Positions 48,401 to 61,794 of a stretch of 64,000 nucleotides of DNA are shown here, piece after piece; within the stretch, counting starts at the first letter, position 1; every line of letters begins with the position of its first letter. The notes under the pieces were generated by a model, which saw nothing but the letters and a program-made list of their open reading frames with translations, made no database searches and was not told the origin of the DNA. Made by a program: the position numbers and the translations under genes. Where the stretch lies: positions 52,477,762 through 52,541,761 of the forward strand of contig NC_053042.1 in the NCBI RefSeq assembly GCF_003473485.1. Direction: 5' to 3'. The DNA is from Medicago truncatula (taxonomy: Eukaryota > Streptophyta > Magnoliopsida > Fabales > Fabaceae).

Positions 48401-50632
48401 TTATAAATACATGTTTTTATACAATTTGTTTTTAACACTTTTGTTTCCTAGGTCTGAATACAAGGCAGTTGACCTTCTACATAGAGTCTAAAGAGTTATG
48501 CATAATAATGTTATGTCTCCTAAATCTATGAATATTATGTTTACGAGGATTGATTTTGCAATCCAAAAAAGTCTAGCAGCGCAACTTGTTGTCCGCTTAC
48601 CTCATATTCATGTGTAAGTAATATTAATAGTAAACATAAATATTTTACTCTATTAACATCTAGAAAATTTTATGGTAAAGAAAAAAAAATACAGTCACAA
48701 AATGGATTTTTTTTGAATGAATTGATTTTATTTGAGAAATGTTAAGGTGTGTCCTTGTTATAACACACGTTATAAAACTAAATATAGAAATATAATATTA
48801 GAAATTGGATGATAATATTTTAAAATTTTAACAAGGTTACTACCTGGATCAAAGATATACAAAAAGATCTTGTTAAAGAGTGTTTTAATGATACTCTTTA
48901 AAAAAATATTTTTTTAAAAATTAAATTTTTTAATTTTTAATGTTTTGAGCTCAAAATTTTTCCTAAAAAGTTATTATTTAAAGTGTTAAAAGGGTACTAT
49001 TAACATTTCTTAATAAGAACTTTTTTTCTTCTTGAGATTTATTGAATATTTAAGACCCGAGATTTTAATAAACTTAATATGAAGACCGGAGGCCCTTAAT
49101 AAACTATTATTATTATTTATTTATTTATATTTAAGACCGGATGTAGTTAATAACATCTATCATAAAACAACTTGTGTTAAGTTCATTTGGCGTAGATCTT
49201 AATATGAAAAAAAAAATAAAAATGCTTGGCATCAGATAAAAACCGTTACTCTCTCTAACCACTATTATAAGCCAAAAATAGCTTTTTACGTTAATTAAAT
49301 AATTGGTGTATTTGATCTATGATATAAGACCAAATTAATCAATTATTCAATAAATCTAAAAAATGATGGAATCCAACTTAACCATTTATCAATTTCTTTT
49401 TTTAATTGTCATTGAAAGAGTAGTGTAGTGTTTTGTATGGAGACACCAAAATGATATATTATATAGGATTTGAAGAATTTTTTCGATTTGCTATCCATGA
49501 ACAAAATATATCATTTTCAAACAAATTATTTTCATATTTTGAGAATTCAAATTTTTAATATACATATTAGTTAGGGTTCAGATTGTATATTTGTCCTAGA
49601 GCCCCAAAATCTCATAAAACATGCGGTATTTGGTTTGCCATAAATAAGAAAGTCTTCGATGAGATCAATATTTTGAGGATATGCTGGATATTGAGATAAA
49701 AGCTGAGAAAAACAACCAAAATCATAAACCTGAAGTTAAAAAGAACCCTAATCCATAAACAAAAGTGGAACCCTCCTCCCCCAAACTGTTACAAAAGGTG
49801 AATACAGTGACACTAACTAACCTTTCAGAAGAAGGAATTTGGGGACTTGGTGAGGTAGTTTTAGAAGGTATAACTGCTGCATGAACATGGAGAACCAATG
49901 AAATCGAGGATGCTATCATGGCTGAGTCCCATGCACATTGGTCAACCCATAAATTGCAAGCATGTTTAGACAGAGCCCGTATAATCTAATTGCTTTTGTT
50001 TCAAATAAATAAATTTCTGTAATTTCACTGTTAGATTAATTTAAAAACTTGAATTTCCTTGCAGAGACAATGCATAGAAACTACATGCGTGATTTTACAT
50101 TTCAAATCTAAAGAGCGCTCTATATGGCACATACTGTTATTGTATACTTACACATTTATGCAATGTGACACCACTTATATGGTATAACCGTCTCCATTTA
50201 GTCCATTATAACGTTATAATAACAAACTATAAAATTAAGAATAATACTAATGAATATCCTAAAAGCATTGATTAAGAAACCAAAAAAAGTAATTTTATAT
50301 AAACAAGTGTTATAATTATTTACATTGATAAAAATAACTTATTTTTTTCCTAATATGGCCTTACCTAACTTATTAAAATTTCTAGATTTTTCCATAGTCT
50401 GTATAATATAAGTGGTTTCACATAGCTCTTAAATCAATGTTGCTCATGATGACCAAAAATAATGAACCAAATTCGTGAAGAAACAAAATGCACTCAATCG
50501 ATTGATATTTCTATTGTATCAATATTTCAGTGTCTAACCTAACTGAACACACTAGTTTAGGCTAGACCCATGTTTCTACCAAGCAAAAAAAATAAAATAA
50601 CATAACATAACATTTGCATAAAAAATGGGGCA
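42448..50632. other. Gene-poor AT-rich region, about 8 kb
   Basis: No coding region is supported on either strand; frames are short and compositionally random. Partial repeats seen: a GCATGTTTGGATA phrase at about 43030 and 43105, MITE-like TTAGGGTATGTTTGACAAG at about 45582, and AAAGAGTGTTTTAATGATAC near 48875. The frame at 49722-49919 (minus) is the only one that looks slightly protein-like, but I recognise no family. Confidence 0.5.
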
Positions 50633-50797
50633 GCACTTGGGTGCCATAGTTTTTTGATGTCATAGGTAACTTTGTATCTATCTCTCTCTTAACAATTCAT
50701 TCTCTCTCATCTAAATAATTTATTTTAATCATTCTCTTTCATCTAAAATGAACCTATGTCACCAATGGCACCAAAAAACTATGGCACCCAAGTATTT
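50633..50797. mobile_element. Short MITE, about 165 bp
   Basis: CACTTGGGTGCCATAGTTTTTTG at the left is the complement of CAAAAAACTATGGCACCCAAGT at the right. The interior has CTCTCTCATCTAAA repeated. No clear TSD. It resembles the TTGGGTGACATAG repeats at 31112-31192. Confidence 0.75.
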
Positions 50798-50884
50798 CAA
50801 AATGGCCCAAGCCTAAACTGGCCGGACAAGTTGATGCAATTTTTTATCCTATATAATTAAGGAGCTCAATCCAGATGTGTGTTC

Positions 50885-51315
50885 ACATGGGAAAGGTTAA
50901 TCTTTTCACACCATAGGAAAGTTGGATTCAATGATTATATTAAGTGAATAACATATTCTTAACATGTTCTCTCAACACTAGATTTTTCTTCACACTAACT
51001 ACCAACAATTTAAAAATTCTGAAAATTAATTTTCAGAAATATAAAAAAATTCAGATATTTTTTTTTTTAATTTCTGTAATTCATTTATTGAATGTTAGAA
51101 TTTTTTTTAATTTCTGTAATTCTAACATTCAATAAATGAATTACAGAATTTAAAAAAAAAAGTCGATTTTTTTAATTTATGAAAATTAATTTTCAAAATT
51201 TTTAAATTGTTGGAAGATAGTGTGAAGAAAAATCTAATGTTGAGAGAGCATGTTAAGAATATGTTCTTCACTTAATCTAATCATTGAATCCAACTTTCCC
51301 ATGTGAAATGCCACC
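50885..51315. mobile_element. Long-inverted-repeat element, about 430 bp
   Basis: CACATGGGAAAGGTTAATCT at the left is inverted at the right as AACTTTCCCATGTG. The arms agree over about 130 bp (GGATTCAATGATTATATTAA and its complement) and enclose an AT-rich palindrome. Related to the element at 41660-42439. The ends are approximate because the outer 15 bp are not clearly inverted. Confidence 0.75.
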
Positions 51316-54300
51316 CTCTATCCAACCTAAAAAATCAACTGATCAGATGGGTCACCCTCAAAATTGACCGATTTAAATTTCATGAATTAAGCAAAAGTTC
51401 ATGAGTTTTTTACCCTAATATTTGTTAAAGAAGCATGCCTATGTAGATAAGAATTAGTTCAAAACTTATGGTGGTTAGAAATCTTGCACTTTGGATCCAA
51501 GTTCATATAGTGTTCATTTTTAAATGGAAGATAGTGTTTGTACACATTTATAAATGTACGTTTGTCATGAGTTTTCTCGTACAACATAGCCAAATCTAAT
51601 TGTGTTTCTAGTGTTGGCATTTTTGTCCCTGCCTGTGTAGATGGTGGCCATTTAAGAATAAGACCGATTCGTAGCAACACATTGGATGCCCATTGTTAGT
51701 AGAAAATATGAACTGTAACAAATTAAATAGAAAAAAACATTGTCATATAAATAATAATTTGGTTCACGCATTAGTTGTGGAAATGCTACTTGACAGTTTT
51801 TGGGGCCTTCATTTCTGATTCATTGGGGCCATTGAGAACAGTGTTGCATCAATTTACTTGAAACCCATTGGTATTTGGGACCATATCAATCTTGGATAGT
51901 TCCTTCAAAGAGTTTAATATGCATACATCAACAACTTAGTTTTGAATGTAGTTGGGTATAAATATGTCTCTATGTTTGAAGCAGCTTACATCAACTTGAA
52001 AAAAATATCATTATGTCAATTGGAAGGAACATTATTTCTTTTTCAAACTTTTTGTTATCAAATATATAAAATAAAATGGCTTATTTGACCTCCTCTAAGT
52101 AATAACCATAAGAACACCACGGTGGTTTACAACATGTTCCTTTTTTTCCTTACACTATTGATGTTGAAGTTTGTAAATTATCTAATGTAATCCGTGATAC
52201 TTGATTAATTAACTTCAAACAATGCAACGACTTGGTCCATTAGTGTCTTAATTAGATTCAGTTTTGGACCAAACAAAAATGATTTTGCAATTAAAGAATG
52301 AGTGAGCCAGTAATTTAAATTAGAAAATATCAATTAATCTAGTCTATTTATCAAAATATTTCCTTACGGAATCATCATCCATGAAAATCAATTAAAAATT
52401 TACATATTGCCTTAAAATAATCTCATGTTACATAAAGACAAACGGGCCCTAAATTGTGTGACATGTTAACTTGGTGATAAGAGTTAATAATCATAATCAA
52501 TTATCATCAATAGATTAAAAAATAAATTATTTTATATTCAAATAATTTTAAATAAAATTAAATAATTTTGGTTAATTTTTAATACTGCGAAATTAAACAC
52601 AAATGATTTGGAAGCTGACTCATGAAGAAACGATTACTAATGACAAAAAGATGGGGGGAAAGGATTTCAAGTGTGAAGTAGGTGAAGACATGAATTTCTA
52701 AATTATCTTCAAACTGTTGAAGAATTTAATTACTTAAAAATTTTGACCTCATTCTTTTTAGTTGATTTTGAACATAAAAGGCAAAAGTGATGTGACATAT
52801 TACTACCTTATTATAGAGTGGATTAACTATGCCTTTCCTAATTGTCTGTCTTGGAACGGTATAATTCTTCCATGCTTCATATCTACCTTGGTTGAAAAAC
52901 ACAAGTTTTGAAACTTAATTATATTAACACCTAGAAGTTGTTTGGTTTCACAAAATGAAAGGGTGATGCTGCGTTTAAACATTGTCTCGAGAAGCAAAAT
53001 TTTGTGGTTTGTCTCCGCATAAACTAACCTAAAACCAAAAGACATCAATTTTATGTTTAGATTTTGGCCAACACAATACACAAATAGAAAAATTTAGTGT
53101 CGCAAGTAATTTTGTTTCTGTTTGGTTCTACCACCACGAAAATTAATTCATTTACCAAAATTGAGTATGGTGAAAATTAAGTAGTTAAATTGTAGTGATT
53201 TATATTAAAATTGGTCTACATAAAAAGTAAGGTGAAAACCAAACTTGGAAGTTAAAATTGCATTTTGAGGCAAATGTATTTGATTTGACAGTGACGAAAA
53301 ATTAATTTTGAATAAATAATTTTAAAATTTATTTTAGTTGAAAGTTATTTTATGTTTAATATACTTCCTTAAAAGTGAATTTAAAGTTTAAGGCTAAAAC
53401 AATTTCTTTAGAAAAAAAATGTTATGTCCATGCTTAAAATTAAAACCAATATTAGAGACAAGATCAATTTTATTCAAAAACACATGTCTAAGTTAATAAT
53501 TTTTTTCTTAATTGACGGGTTTGTAGGGATTCTAGAGTGGTGTCGCTCGTCTTTCGAAAATGCGAGTTGATGATGAAATGAGAAAGATGATGGAACCAAA
53601 ATAAAATCTAAGGAATAAAAACTTAATCGAGTCTAAATACTTAGTTAAGAAATAGTATGATTTTTGTGTTTGGAATTAAAACAAAATTATTATATTTTGC
53701 TAATCTATCGTAATTATGGTTTTTGATCTTTAGACGCTTCAATATATCTCTACATCTTAATCCTTTAATCCGAATGTGATTATTCATCTAATCAATGTAG
53801 TAGTAGTGTGTTTGTTTAGACGTTGGCTAATGGCTATGACAAATGCTCCTTGAGTTGGAAACTACAATTGGTAGATCTATAAATCACGGGTAAAAGGCAT
53901 ACATGCCCCTCTCCCAAACATATGCTAGATTTGATTTTTGATTTTTGTTTTTATGATATTTTTACTTTTGCTTGAGTAGTGTCCGTAGCAATAAGAGATG
54001 AAGAATGTTAATGAACGTTCGATCTAACAATTTTAGTATTTTTATTAGTTGAATCAAGATTTATGAGATAAAAATAAAAATTTATATTTTTTAGATAAAG
54101 TTTCTACTATTGAATTTCTTAAACAATATTCTTAGAATACTCGTTAGTAAGACACATAAGAGATCATTGACGTTCGAAGATAAATTTGATGATTTTAGCA
54201 TTTTGGGATGGTTTGCATCCACAATTGTCACCAGCTTCACCTTTCCAGTGGTAGATACGGCTGTAGCTATGAAGAGGCTTTTTTATTGTATGTTTTGTTG

Positions 54301-55768
54301 TGATGATGAGAAGAAACCATGGATTATTGTGCAGCTTGTTTCCATTTACTACTCTACTACATAAATCTTTGTCAATTCTAATGCTAAAAATGAGAGAGAT
54401 GGAGAAATAGAGAGACAGTGAAATGAGAGGCAGGGGTCCACAAACATATATGGTCCTCTTTTTATTGTTCTTTTAGACTTTACAGCTGTAAGCAAGAAAA
54501 AGACCATAGGAAAATTACACTGGGGGTTTTAGTCTTAATTTATTATATTAATGTAAATTCATTAAAACTAATTTAAAATAGTGGACAGGACTAGGTCAAA
54601 AAGAAAATTTAAAATCTTCAAGCTAAGCCCCCAATGCATCATATTATTCTACAATTATTGGTGTGGGGGCATACATTACTAATCTACATATAAACTTTGG
54701 TCCTCCTTAATAAATTGTTTCCTTTTGCAAAAACAATTTTCTCTCTAGAGTTTTTCTCTGTCTAACTCATGAAGTCATAATCCATATGGTACTATCTATA
54801 TAATGTGCCAAACTTAAAGTGGAGAAAAATATTAATAGAACCAAGGACAATCTTCCTACAAAATCAGATTTTGTCCCCCATAATAAAATCCCTTGCCTTT
54901 ATGCAAGTATATCATAATTTATGATTAGATGGGTAATTTGTCAAAGACACCGCAAAACCAAAAGCATTTTGATTCTACTTACTCCTTTTGTTGTTTTCTT
55001 CATTTATTGTATTACTACCCGCACTTCACTTAATAAAAACAAACAAATAAGGCATTCTTATACTTTATAACTTCTAACTTCTCCAAGAAAAACTATTTTA
55101 ATCCTAAAATACCAAACTAAGATAACTCTTAATCCATTTTGCTCACATACAAAATGAGTTTTAGATTACAATATCTTTATAGAAATTGTATATACACGTG
55201 AAAAAAGTAGAATGAACTTTATTTTTTATTTTTTCACACAAGAACAAAGACCAAAAAAAAAAAGCAAAGTAAACTAAACAACCAAAAGGTGAAGCATGCA
55301 CTATAGTGAATCCACTAGAATGATGATCATGATGAATCTTTGCACCATAAAAGAAAAAGGGATAGGAAGGAAAAACAAAAAGAAAAACAAATCTATACAC
55401 AATTTGGAGAAAGGGAAAGACTACGGAATGTTATCTCCACATGGGGTATGCTAACTTTCTTGTTTCTTTAAAAAGAGTGTGCAATTAATCATAGTTAGTC
55501 TAATCCAACTAACAAGTACTCCAAAGCAATATTGGATGCATTGCATAAGCATTCAAAAGTTGATGTTATGTATCCCACTATTACTTTGAATTTTTTGTAA
55601 AATTGTTTTTCCTTGTTCTTCGATATGTCCTCAACTTGTCATTAGCAACACTATTAACCATGATTATTCAATTGTCACCTTCTCTTGACCGCTAAGTTGT
55701 TGTGCATTAAGACTTACTATAATTCAACTAATAAATGCTTGGAAACCAGCAAAACTAAATTATATATA
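51316..55768. other. Gene-poor AT-rich region, about 4.5 kb
   Basis: No gene is supported. Small frames at 51459-51680 (minus), 52827-53081 (minus) and 54110-54364 (plus) have no recognised domain, no splice support and no signal of coding bias that I can see. Confidence 0.5.
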
Positions 55769-56075
55769 CTCCCTCCATCTTTACATTATGCTCATATTTT
55801 AGTACATCGATCTTAATATTTAAATGCTTTCAATGAAATGGTGGCTAAGTTTAACAGTTAAATTCGAATTGCATTAACATAACAGTTGCTAAATACAAAT
55901 TACACTATAAAGCTCATATGTTGTACATTGATCGTTGACGATATGTACCACCATACTGCTTTCTCCGTCTTAAAACGAGCGATCTAATTTAACTATACGT
56001 GTATTATTCACATATCATGCTCATTTTTCTACTGATATAGTATAAAGATTAAAAATGTACATTGAATGGAGGGAG
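55769..56075. mobile_element. Stowaway MITE, 307 bp, TA target duplication
   Basis: The ends CTCCCTCCATCTTTACATT and the inverted AATGTACATTGAATGGAGGGAG fit the Tc1/mariner Stowaway consensus (CTCCCTCCGT). TA lies directly outside both ends (55767-55768 and 56076-56077). No coding content. Confidence 0.85.
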
Positions 56076-56077
56076 TA

Positions 56078-57184
56078 ACATTTTGTCGAAAGAAAGTGGT
56101 AACAACTAACAAGTACATTGCACAATAGTACTCCTACTAACAAACCACTCAATTTTGAAGGTTCCAACTAAAAAGGTTTAACGCACTATAGTAACTAGTA
56201 GTATTTATTTAATTAGTGTTGTCCAACTCTAATCTTCTGATAATGACCAACTAACTATATGCTGCAATTATACTAGAATTAAGTAGTGGTACTTTTTAAC
56301 TAGGAGTATACTATATATGCCGTACAAAGCATGGTGTAGGAGTAATGAATGTGGCTCAGTGATAGAGGTAAAACATAGCTGGTGTTTTCAGTGAATAGGT
56401 CAGTGGTTAGGTTTATGGAAGGAGAGGAATAGGATTAGAGTCATTTCTATAAGACCAAAGTGTTTTCCCTTGTTACGAGGTCAAAATAAAAAGACAAGAC
56501 TCATTCCCCCAATCAACAACAACTCACTGCCCGACAAACTACTTCTCCTTTCACATGCAAACAAAACAAATCCTTCTTCTTAATCACCCCAAAAAACATT
56601 TCTTTATTTCTTCATGTCTTACTAGATTAATAAAATAATACTACTAGTACTTGGTAAAGAGATTTTGAGTGGACCATTTGGTTGGGTCGCACATCTCTAT
56701 GTTAACAGTTTCCCACCACCATCCATCCAAATATTTCAAACAAACAAATAAAAAGCATATATACATACACATATATATGACCAAAAATTATTACCAATTT
56801 ATTATAGAAATATCATATAAATATGTCCAAATTTGGTATGGTCTAGAAGAGAACCATTCAATAAAATAAAAAAACAGTGCCTTCAAATGAAACAGATATC
56901 ATAGGGTTCTTTTTTGCTCGTAGTAATAATAATCTTCATTGCCAACTTTGTCCTCTCCTCAGAAATTAACCATTCCTTTTATCCTCTATCATCATCATCT
57001 TCAAGAGATTCATGTAAAATGAATTCTGGACATTGTTGGAAATGAAGAGATAGAAAGAAAGAGACTACTAAAGTAGCAACATGAACATAACCATAGTAAA
57101 TAAATATAGATCTTTTTGGGGGGTAATTTTTTATATGGTTATTTTTTTTTTAAAAAGGACATAGAAAATAATGCATAGAGGATT
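56078..57184. other. 3' flank of the cyclin D3 gene
   Basis: AT-rich DNA with no supported gene. The last part (about 57050-57184) is probably the cyclin 3' untranslated region. The ORF at 56669-56869 has no family resemblance. Confidence 0.45.
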
Positions 57185-58822
57185 TTAAGGAGAGGTTGCA
57201 GTGGCAAGAATTCCGACAATGACCCTGTTAATCGGTGACAAATTCATATTTTGTCCTTGATTCTTGGTCTTCTTAAACACAGGCTCTGAGGTTGAATATG
57301 ATGATGCTCCCACTGTCCACGAATCGTTAGAACCATCAGAACTAAAAACAGCATCAATTACGCCACTTGGACTACCAGGGATTTCTTCATACTTTCGTTT
57401 ATTATAACCATAATTATTTGTATTTGTAAGATGAAGAATCGCATTATAACATTCATCAACTTTCTCCTGTAAACAAAAATCATGTGCTTATTATCATGTT
57501 CATTAAATAATGTTATTGTCAGCATTTATTTATTTATTCATTTCAAATCTAAGATGCTCATACACAATATACATATGGTCCCATTGAGTAGTTCTATTAA
57601 ATTAAAGTACTTGTATTAAATTAAACACAAATAAATTATTATTGATTAATTAAACAAAAACATAAGACATGAACATATATCCAGCTACTACTACTGACCT
57701 TGCTGATTTTGAGAACATTAAGAAGCTGATTTTTGTAATCCACATCATTATCATCACTCTGTTCAATCTGGTCTATAACATGCAACATTGTAGCAGTGGC
57801 CAACACAGAAGGAACACAACCAACAAATCTTGAATCTATAATAAACATGCATATAACAAATCATAAGAAAATCAACATTTTGTCTTTATTTATTATTTAT
57901 TTTATATTCTTTTTTGTACTTGTGCAAAAGATAAAAGTTTTTGAATAAGTAGTCAATAATACTAATAATGTTGTGCAACTGAAAGAGTACTAGAAAAAAT
58001 GTTGGTGCTTACCTAAAAGTACAGATAGAAGAAGATTCTCACAGCGCCTAAGAAACTCCCAATGAAGATTAGTTTTCAATCCAAGCCTTCTTATAATGTG
58101 ATCTAAAAAAGAGTGTGTTGTCACTGGATGCATCTTCCATTTCAGTGTTGACAGAATCAAAAGCTCCATTCTCTGAATAGTCTTTGCCTCAAACACATAT
58201 TTAGTATCTTGCACCTTAACAAAAACAAACATAAGAAAAAGGAAAAACAGAACTTGAGAGAATGTTTAGAGTTTAGAACATAACATACTTGAAGGTCTAA
58301 GAGAAGAGGAACTTGAGTTTCTTCAACTTTAGCAGCTAAAGAGATGCAAGTAACAGCAACAAGCTGAATCATCCATGGCTTCTCCTTTTGAAAATGGAAG
58401 CTTAGAAGAAACCTATCAAGATAATTAACAGCAAGTGTTGCAGTGAGAGCAGAGAAACCATAATGAGCATTGACTTTAAGCATCCATTCAACAGCTTCAC
58501 GACGAGGTTGAGTGAGTGAGTCAAAGTTCATCACATTTTTCAGATCGTCATAATAAGTTTCTTGTTGAATCTTTTCTTTGGAGAAAAGAGTGTTGAGTTC
58601 TTCATCTTTATTGAACAAGTTCTGTTCTAATAAAAGCAGAGGTAAAAGGGAAGTAGAGTCCAATATATCATTGTTTGTTGTTGTGACATAACTTTGTTCT
58701 CCTTCTTCATCAACAACTTCTCCTTCATCATCATTATCATCGTCTTCCCATTTTTCTTCATGACAGTAAAGAGCATCAAAAAGAGAAGAAGTGTGTTGTT
58801 GGTGATGATGATGGATAGCCAT
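57185..58822 (-). CDS. CYCD3: D3-type cyclin (CYCD3-like)
   Basis: Four exons (58289-58822, 58013-58214, 57699-57835, 57185-57466) join in frame to 384 codons plus stop. Residues 18-22 are LYCHE, the LxCxE retinoblastoma-binding motif expected near the N-terminus of D cyclins. An acidic stretch follows (about 22-42). The cyclin box N begins near 95 and shows REAVEWMLKV (109-118), VNYLDRFL (132-139) and SLAAKVEET (161-169); the cyclin C region continues through exons 2-3 (LLILSTLKWKMHPVTTHSF). The tail is Ser/Thr-rich and lacks a strong PEST block by eye. D3 cyclins couple sugar and cytokinin signals to G1/S entry through CDKA. The Arabidopsis orthologue CYCD3;1 (At4g34160) is close to the SEP1 and cyclase loci. 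Confidence 0.95.
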
Positions 58823-58985
58823 CTTCTTCAGTGAAGAAGAGGGATTGTGGTCCTTTGTTCATTATAAAAAGAAGGAAAGAGTACTCAAGAGTCTCACATC
58901 CATCGCTCTCTCTTTTCCTCTTTGTTCAGTCTTCTCTGTGTGTGTGAAAATGTGAAGAAATGAAGAAGAGAGAGAGTGAAAACAG

Positions 58986-59060
58986 AGAAAGAAAGAAAGA
59001 AAGAAAGAAAGAAAAGTAATAGAAACTAGAAAGAGTAGAGAGTATATAGGGAGAGGTAGT
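58986..59060 (-). promoter_or_regulatory. Cyclin D3 leader: GAAA microsatellite and TATA-like box
   Basis: About 165-190 bases upstream of the cyclin start codon is a (GAAA)n run (58986-59014), read as TTTC repeats in the gene's direction. Just beyond, CTATATAC (about 59043-59050 on the minus strand) is a plausible TATA box, and CT-rich leader sequence follows it. The placement would give a 5' untranslated region near 190-200 bp. Confidence 0.45.
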
Positions 59061-61106
59061 AGTAGCAGAAGAGAGTGATGATTTTCAGCTGAGTGGCTGT
59101 CACGCTTGTCTTTTTATATATTTATATGAATATCAAATATTAATATTATAATAAAGGAAATGTTAACAAGAAGAAAATGAAAATAAAAAAAAGAAATTTT
59201 TTAATCTTTTAATGCATTATACAACTTTTCATGTAAATATTATTATATTTGTTCATTTAACTGGTGTCCAGAATACTGGTTAACAAAACCCTTATAATAA
59301 ATATAAATCTTTTTTTCCTTAAAAAAATATATCAGTATTTTTTGTAGTATTTAGGGGATCTAAGTATTGACAAATATTTAATTCAAATCAATTAAATTGA
59401 TTTAGTTTTTTTAATAATATGTCTACTTCTGGTGTAGGTTTCAAATCATTTAAAATTGATCATTCAAATTCTAAATCAAAGTGAAAAAAATTAATATTTT
59501 AGATTTTTAAATGAGTTATCAAGTTTTTTAAAATATCAACTCAATTGAATCAAATAGAATCTACTTTTTTTTTTTTTTTGACATTCATCAATTTTGTTTG
59601 ATTTATATTTCGTAAAAAAATATTACAAATTAAATAGACTATTTTTTATTGCATCCGGATTTTCTTTTTCTTTTTACTCATTCTCTATTCTCCTCCATCT
59701 GCAACCCTACATTTCAAAGAGAATATCAAAAGAGAGAAAAAAATAAGATAAGAAGATGATCCAGAGTCAATAGATCGAGAGGATCCAAAATGTCCTTTAT
59801 TAGTGCATATATTTCTTCAATGCATGCACATTATCTAATACGTACATTTATTATTCTATCTCTTTGATTTTTCACTTTTTACAAATAGACGCATTTTAAA
59901 AAGAGCATTGTTATTTATCTAGAGAGTTTTTATTAAGAATTTATCAAAAAAATGTTTTAATCAATTAAATTTGTTATTTAGAAAAAATCAAAGAAGATAA
60001 TGATGTATAATTAAGAAAAAATGTTAACAAATACATTGTTTTAAAAATTTTTTGATAAATTTTGTCACTGGATCTATCATTTCCCTTTTAAAAATACACA
60101 TGAAAATAAATGATATCATAATAGCCATTAGAAGTCTGATATTTAAAACTCGTTTTTCACCGATAGTCTTTTTTTAGATAATTTCTGATATATATAGTAT
60201 GGTCTTCTTTTCTAAATTGTTTATATATTTTGAGCTGTTTGCGCTTTCGGTGTTGGCGGGCAGAATGGCATAAAAATCTAACGGCACGCACACCAAGTTG
60301 GACACATGAAAATAACCCCTCTTATAGGAGACTACCTTTCAATCTTCAATTTCATTCATTTCTTTTTTTTTTTTTATTTATACTCAAAAAGCTTTACCCA
60401 ATTATTCAAAATAAAATTTCCAATATTTTTAGTGCTAAAGTTTTGTATTTAAAAAAAAAAATATCCAAACAATTAAAAACTCAATGGTTTATCTTATATG
60501 ATGTATTATTATTTTTAGTTACAAAACATTATGATATTTTAGTTTTAAAATCTGATTTGTATTTGTTAAAAAGAATGTGAAATTGCATTTATGAGACTGT
60601 GTTTTAACAAATTGTATATTAAAATAAATATATACTACTGTATGAAAGAGTTATGCACGTATATTTTGTAACAAGTTATGCACACATATTTTGTGTGCGT
60701 GAACTTTATATAATATTATGTAATAGTTTTTTACTCAATATATCGGGTCTTAAACAAACAAGTTTCTATGATTAAAGGGCTTTTAACTAAGGAAAATATA
60801 ACACAAGCACAAGGATTAATTTATTAGAAACCTATATTGGACCTTAAACACTTAAGTTTCTACTATTACACTTCATATTTTTCTTTTCAAGAAAAGACTA
60901 AATTGGAATATGAGTTGTAATACTACGAGTTCAACGTGTTTTTAGATGTTGTCCAATATATGTGGATGATGTTAAAAATTAGTTTAGACCGGTAACCAAA
61001 ATCTTATTTATTGATAGATTGAGTGTAACGACTTGCCTTGATTGTTCTGGTGTCAACAATAACCATATATGATTTTTTTTTGTTTTAAATTACATGATTG
61101 TTTATA
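59061..61106. other. Cyclin D3 upstream intergenic DNA
   Basis: About 2 kb of AT-rich sequence. I recognise no gene. It may contain cis-elements of the cyclin gene. The ORF at 60230-60580 (plus) starts in unremarkable sequence and becomes low-complexity Lys/Phe-rich; it is not supported. Confidence 0.45.
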
Positions 61107-61403
61107 CTACCTCCGTCCATAATTATAAAACCCTTTTGAGAAGAAAAAAAATTAGTCCCTTTTTATAAGACTCATTTGCTATTTCCAACTACATTAATTC
61201 TTTCTTTACATACATGCCCCTATTAATTATACATCTTTTTCTTCAATCAATAATAAATAATATGTTGAAAACGTAAACCATTTCTCTCTTAAAGGATAAA
61301 ATTGTAAAAACAATATTAATTACAAACATATTTAATACAAATATCAACTATCTTAATTCCTGTTATTTTTTCAAAAGGGCCCTATAATTAGGGACGGAGG
61401 TAG
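61107..61403. mobile_element. Stowaway MITE, 297 bp, TA target duplication
   Basis: CTACCTCCGTCCATAATTATAA at the left and TTAGGGACGGAGGTAG at the right are inverted copies, and TA flanks both (61105-61106 and 61404-61405). Ends and TSD fit the Stowaway group of Tc1/mariner MITEs. Confidence 0.88.
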
Positions 61404-61794
61404 TATTAAATATGAGATTGCTGAAAATTTTACCTCATATTAATTAATGATTTTAACACTTTGAAACAATGACGAGTATAACTTCAAACATAAATGTTAG
61501 TTCTTTTTACACTCACACAATAATGCAATATTAACTTTAGATATATCTTATCATTTCTTATATATGATGCGTGTTTACTAAATTATACATTTAAACTTTG
61601 TCTACGTTAAACTTAATTCCTGGTTACCCATAACAATAGATAAAAAAAATTTAACAAACAAAAATGATATATATTAACAGCTGTAGTTTATCCCGCACAA
61701 GACGTGCAAAAGGGAGACTACACAAGAGTATTTACAAACACTAAAGTGCTAAACAAAACAGAGCACCAACTAAGCAACAAAACAAACAAAAGAT

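Noticed and set aside
51459..51680. 73-codon minus-strand frame with possible transposase resemblance
   Set aside because: The resemblance to plant transposase fragments was too vague to name a family, and the flanks show no element ends.
54110..54364. 84-codon plus-strand frame
   Set aside because: No recognised domain and no splice or promoter context; it could be a chance frame in AT-rich DNA.
56345..56400. Another tRNA-like module (GTGGCTCAGTGATAGAGG)
   Set aside because: The A-box-like text is good, but no B-box follows within 60 bases.
60230..60580. 116-codon plus-strand frame
   Set aside because: Begins in ordinary sequence and becomes Phe/Lys-rich from T- and A-runs; not like a real protein.
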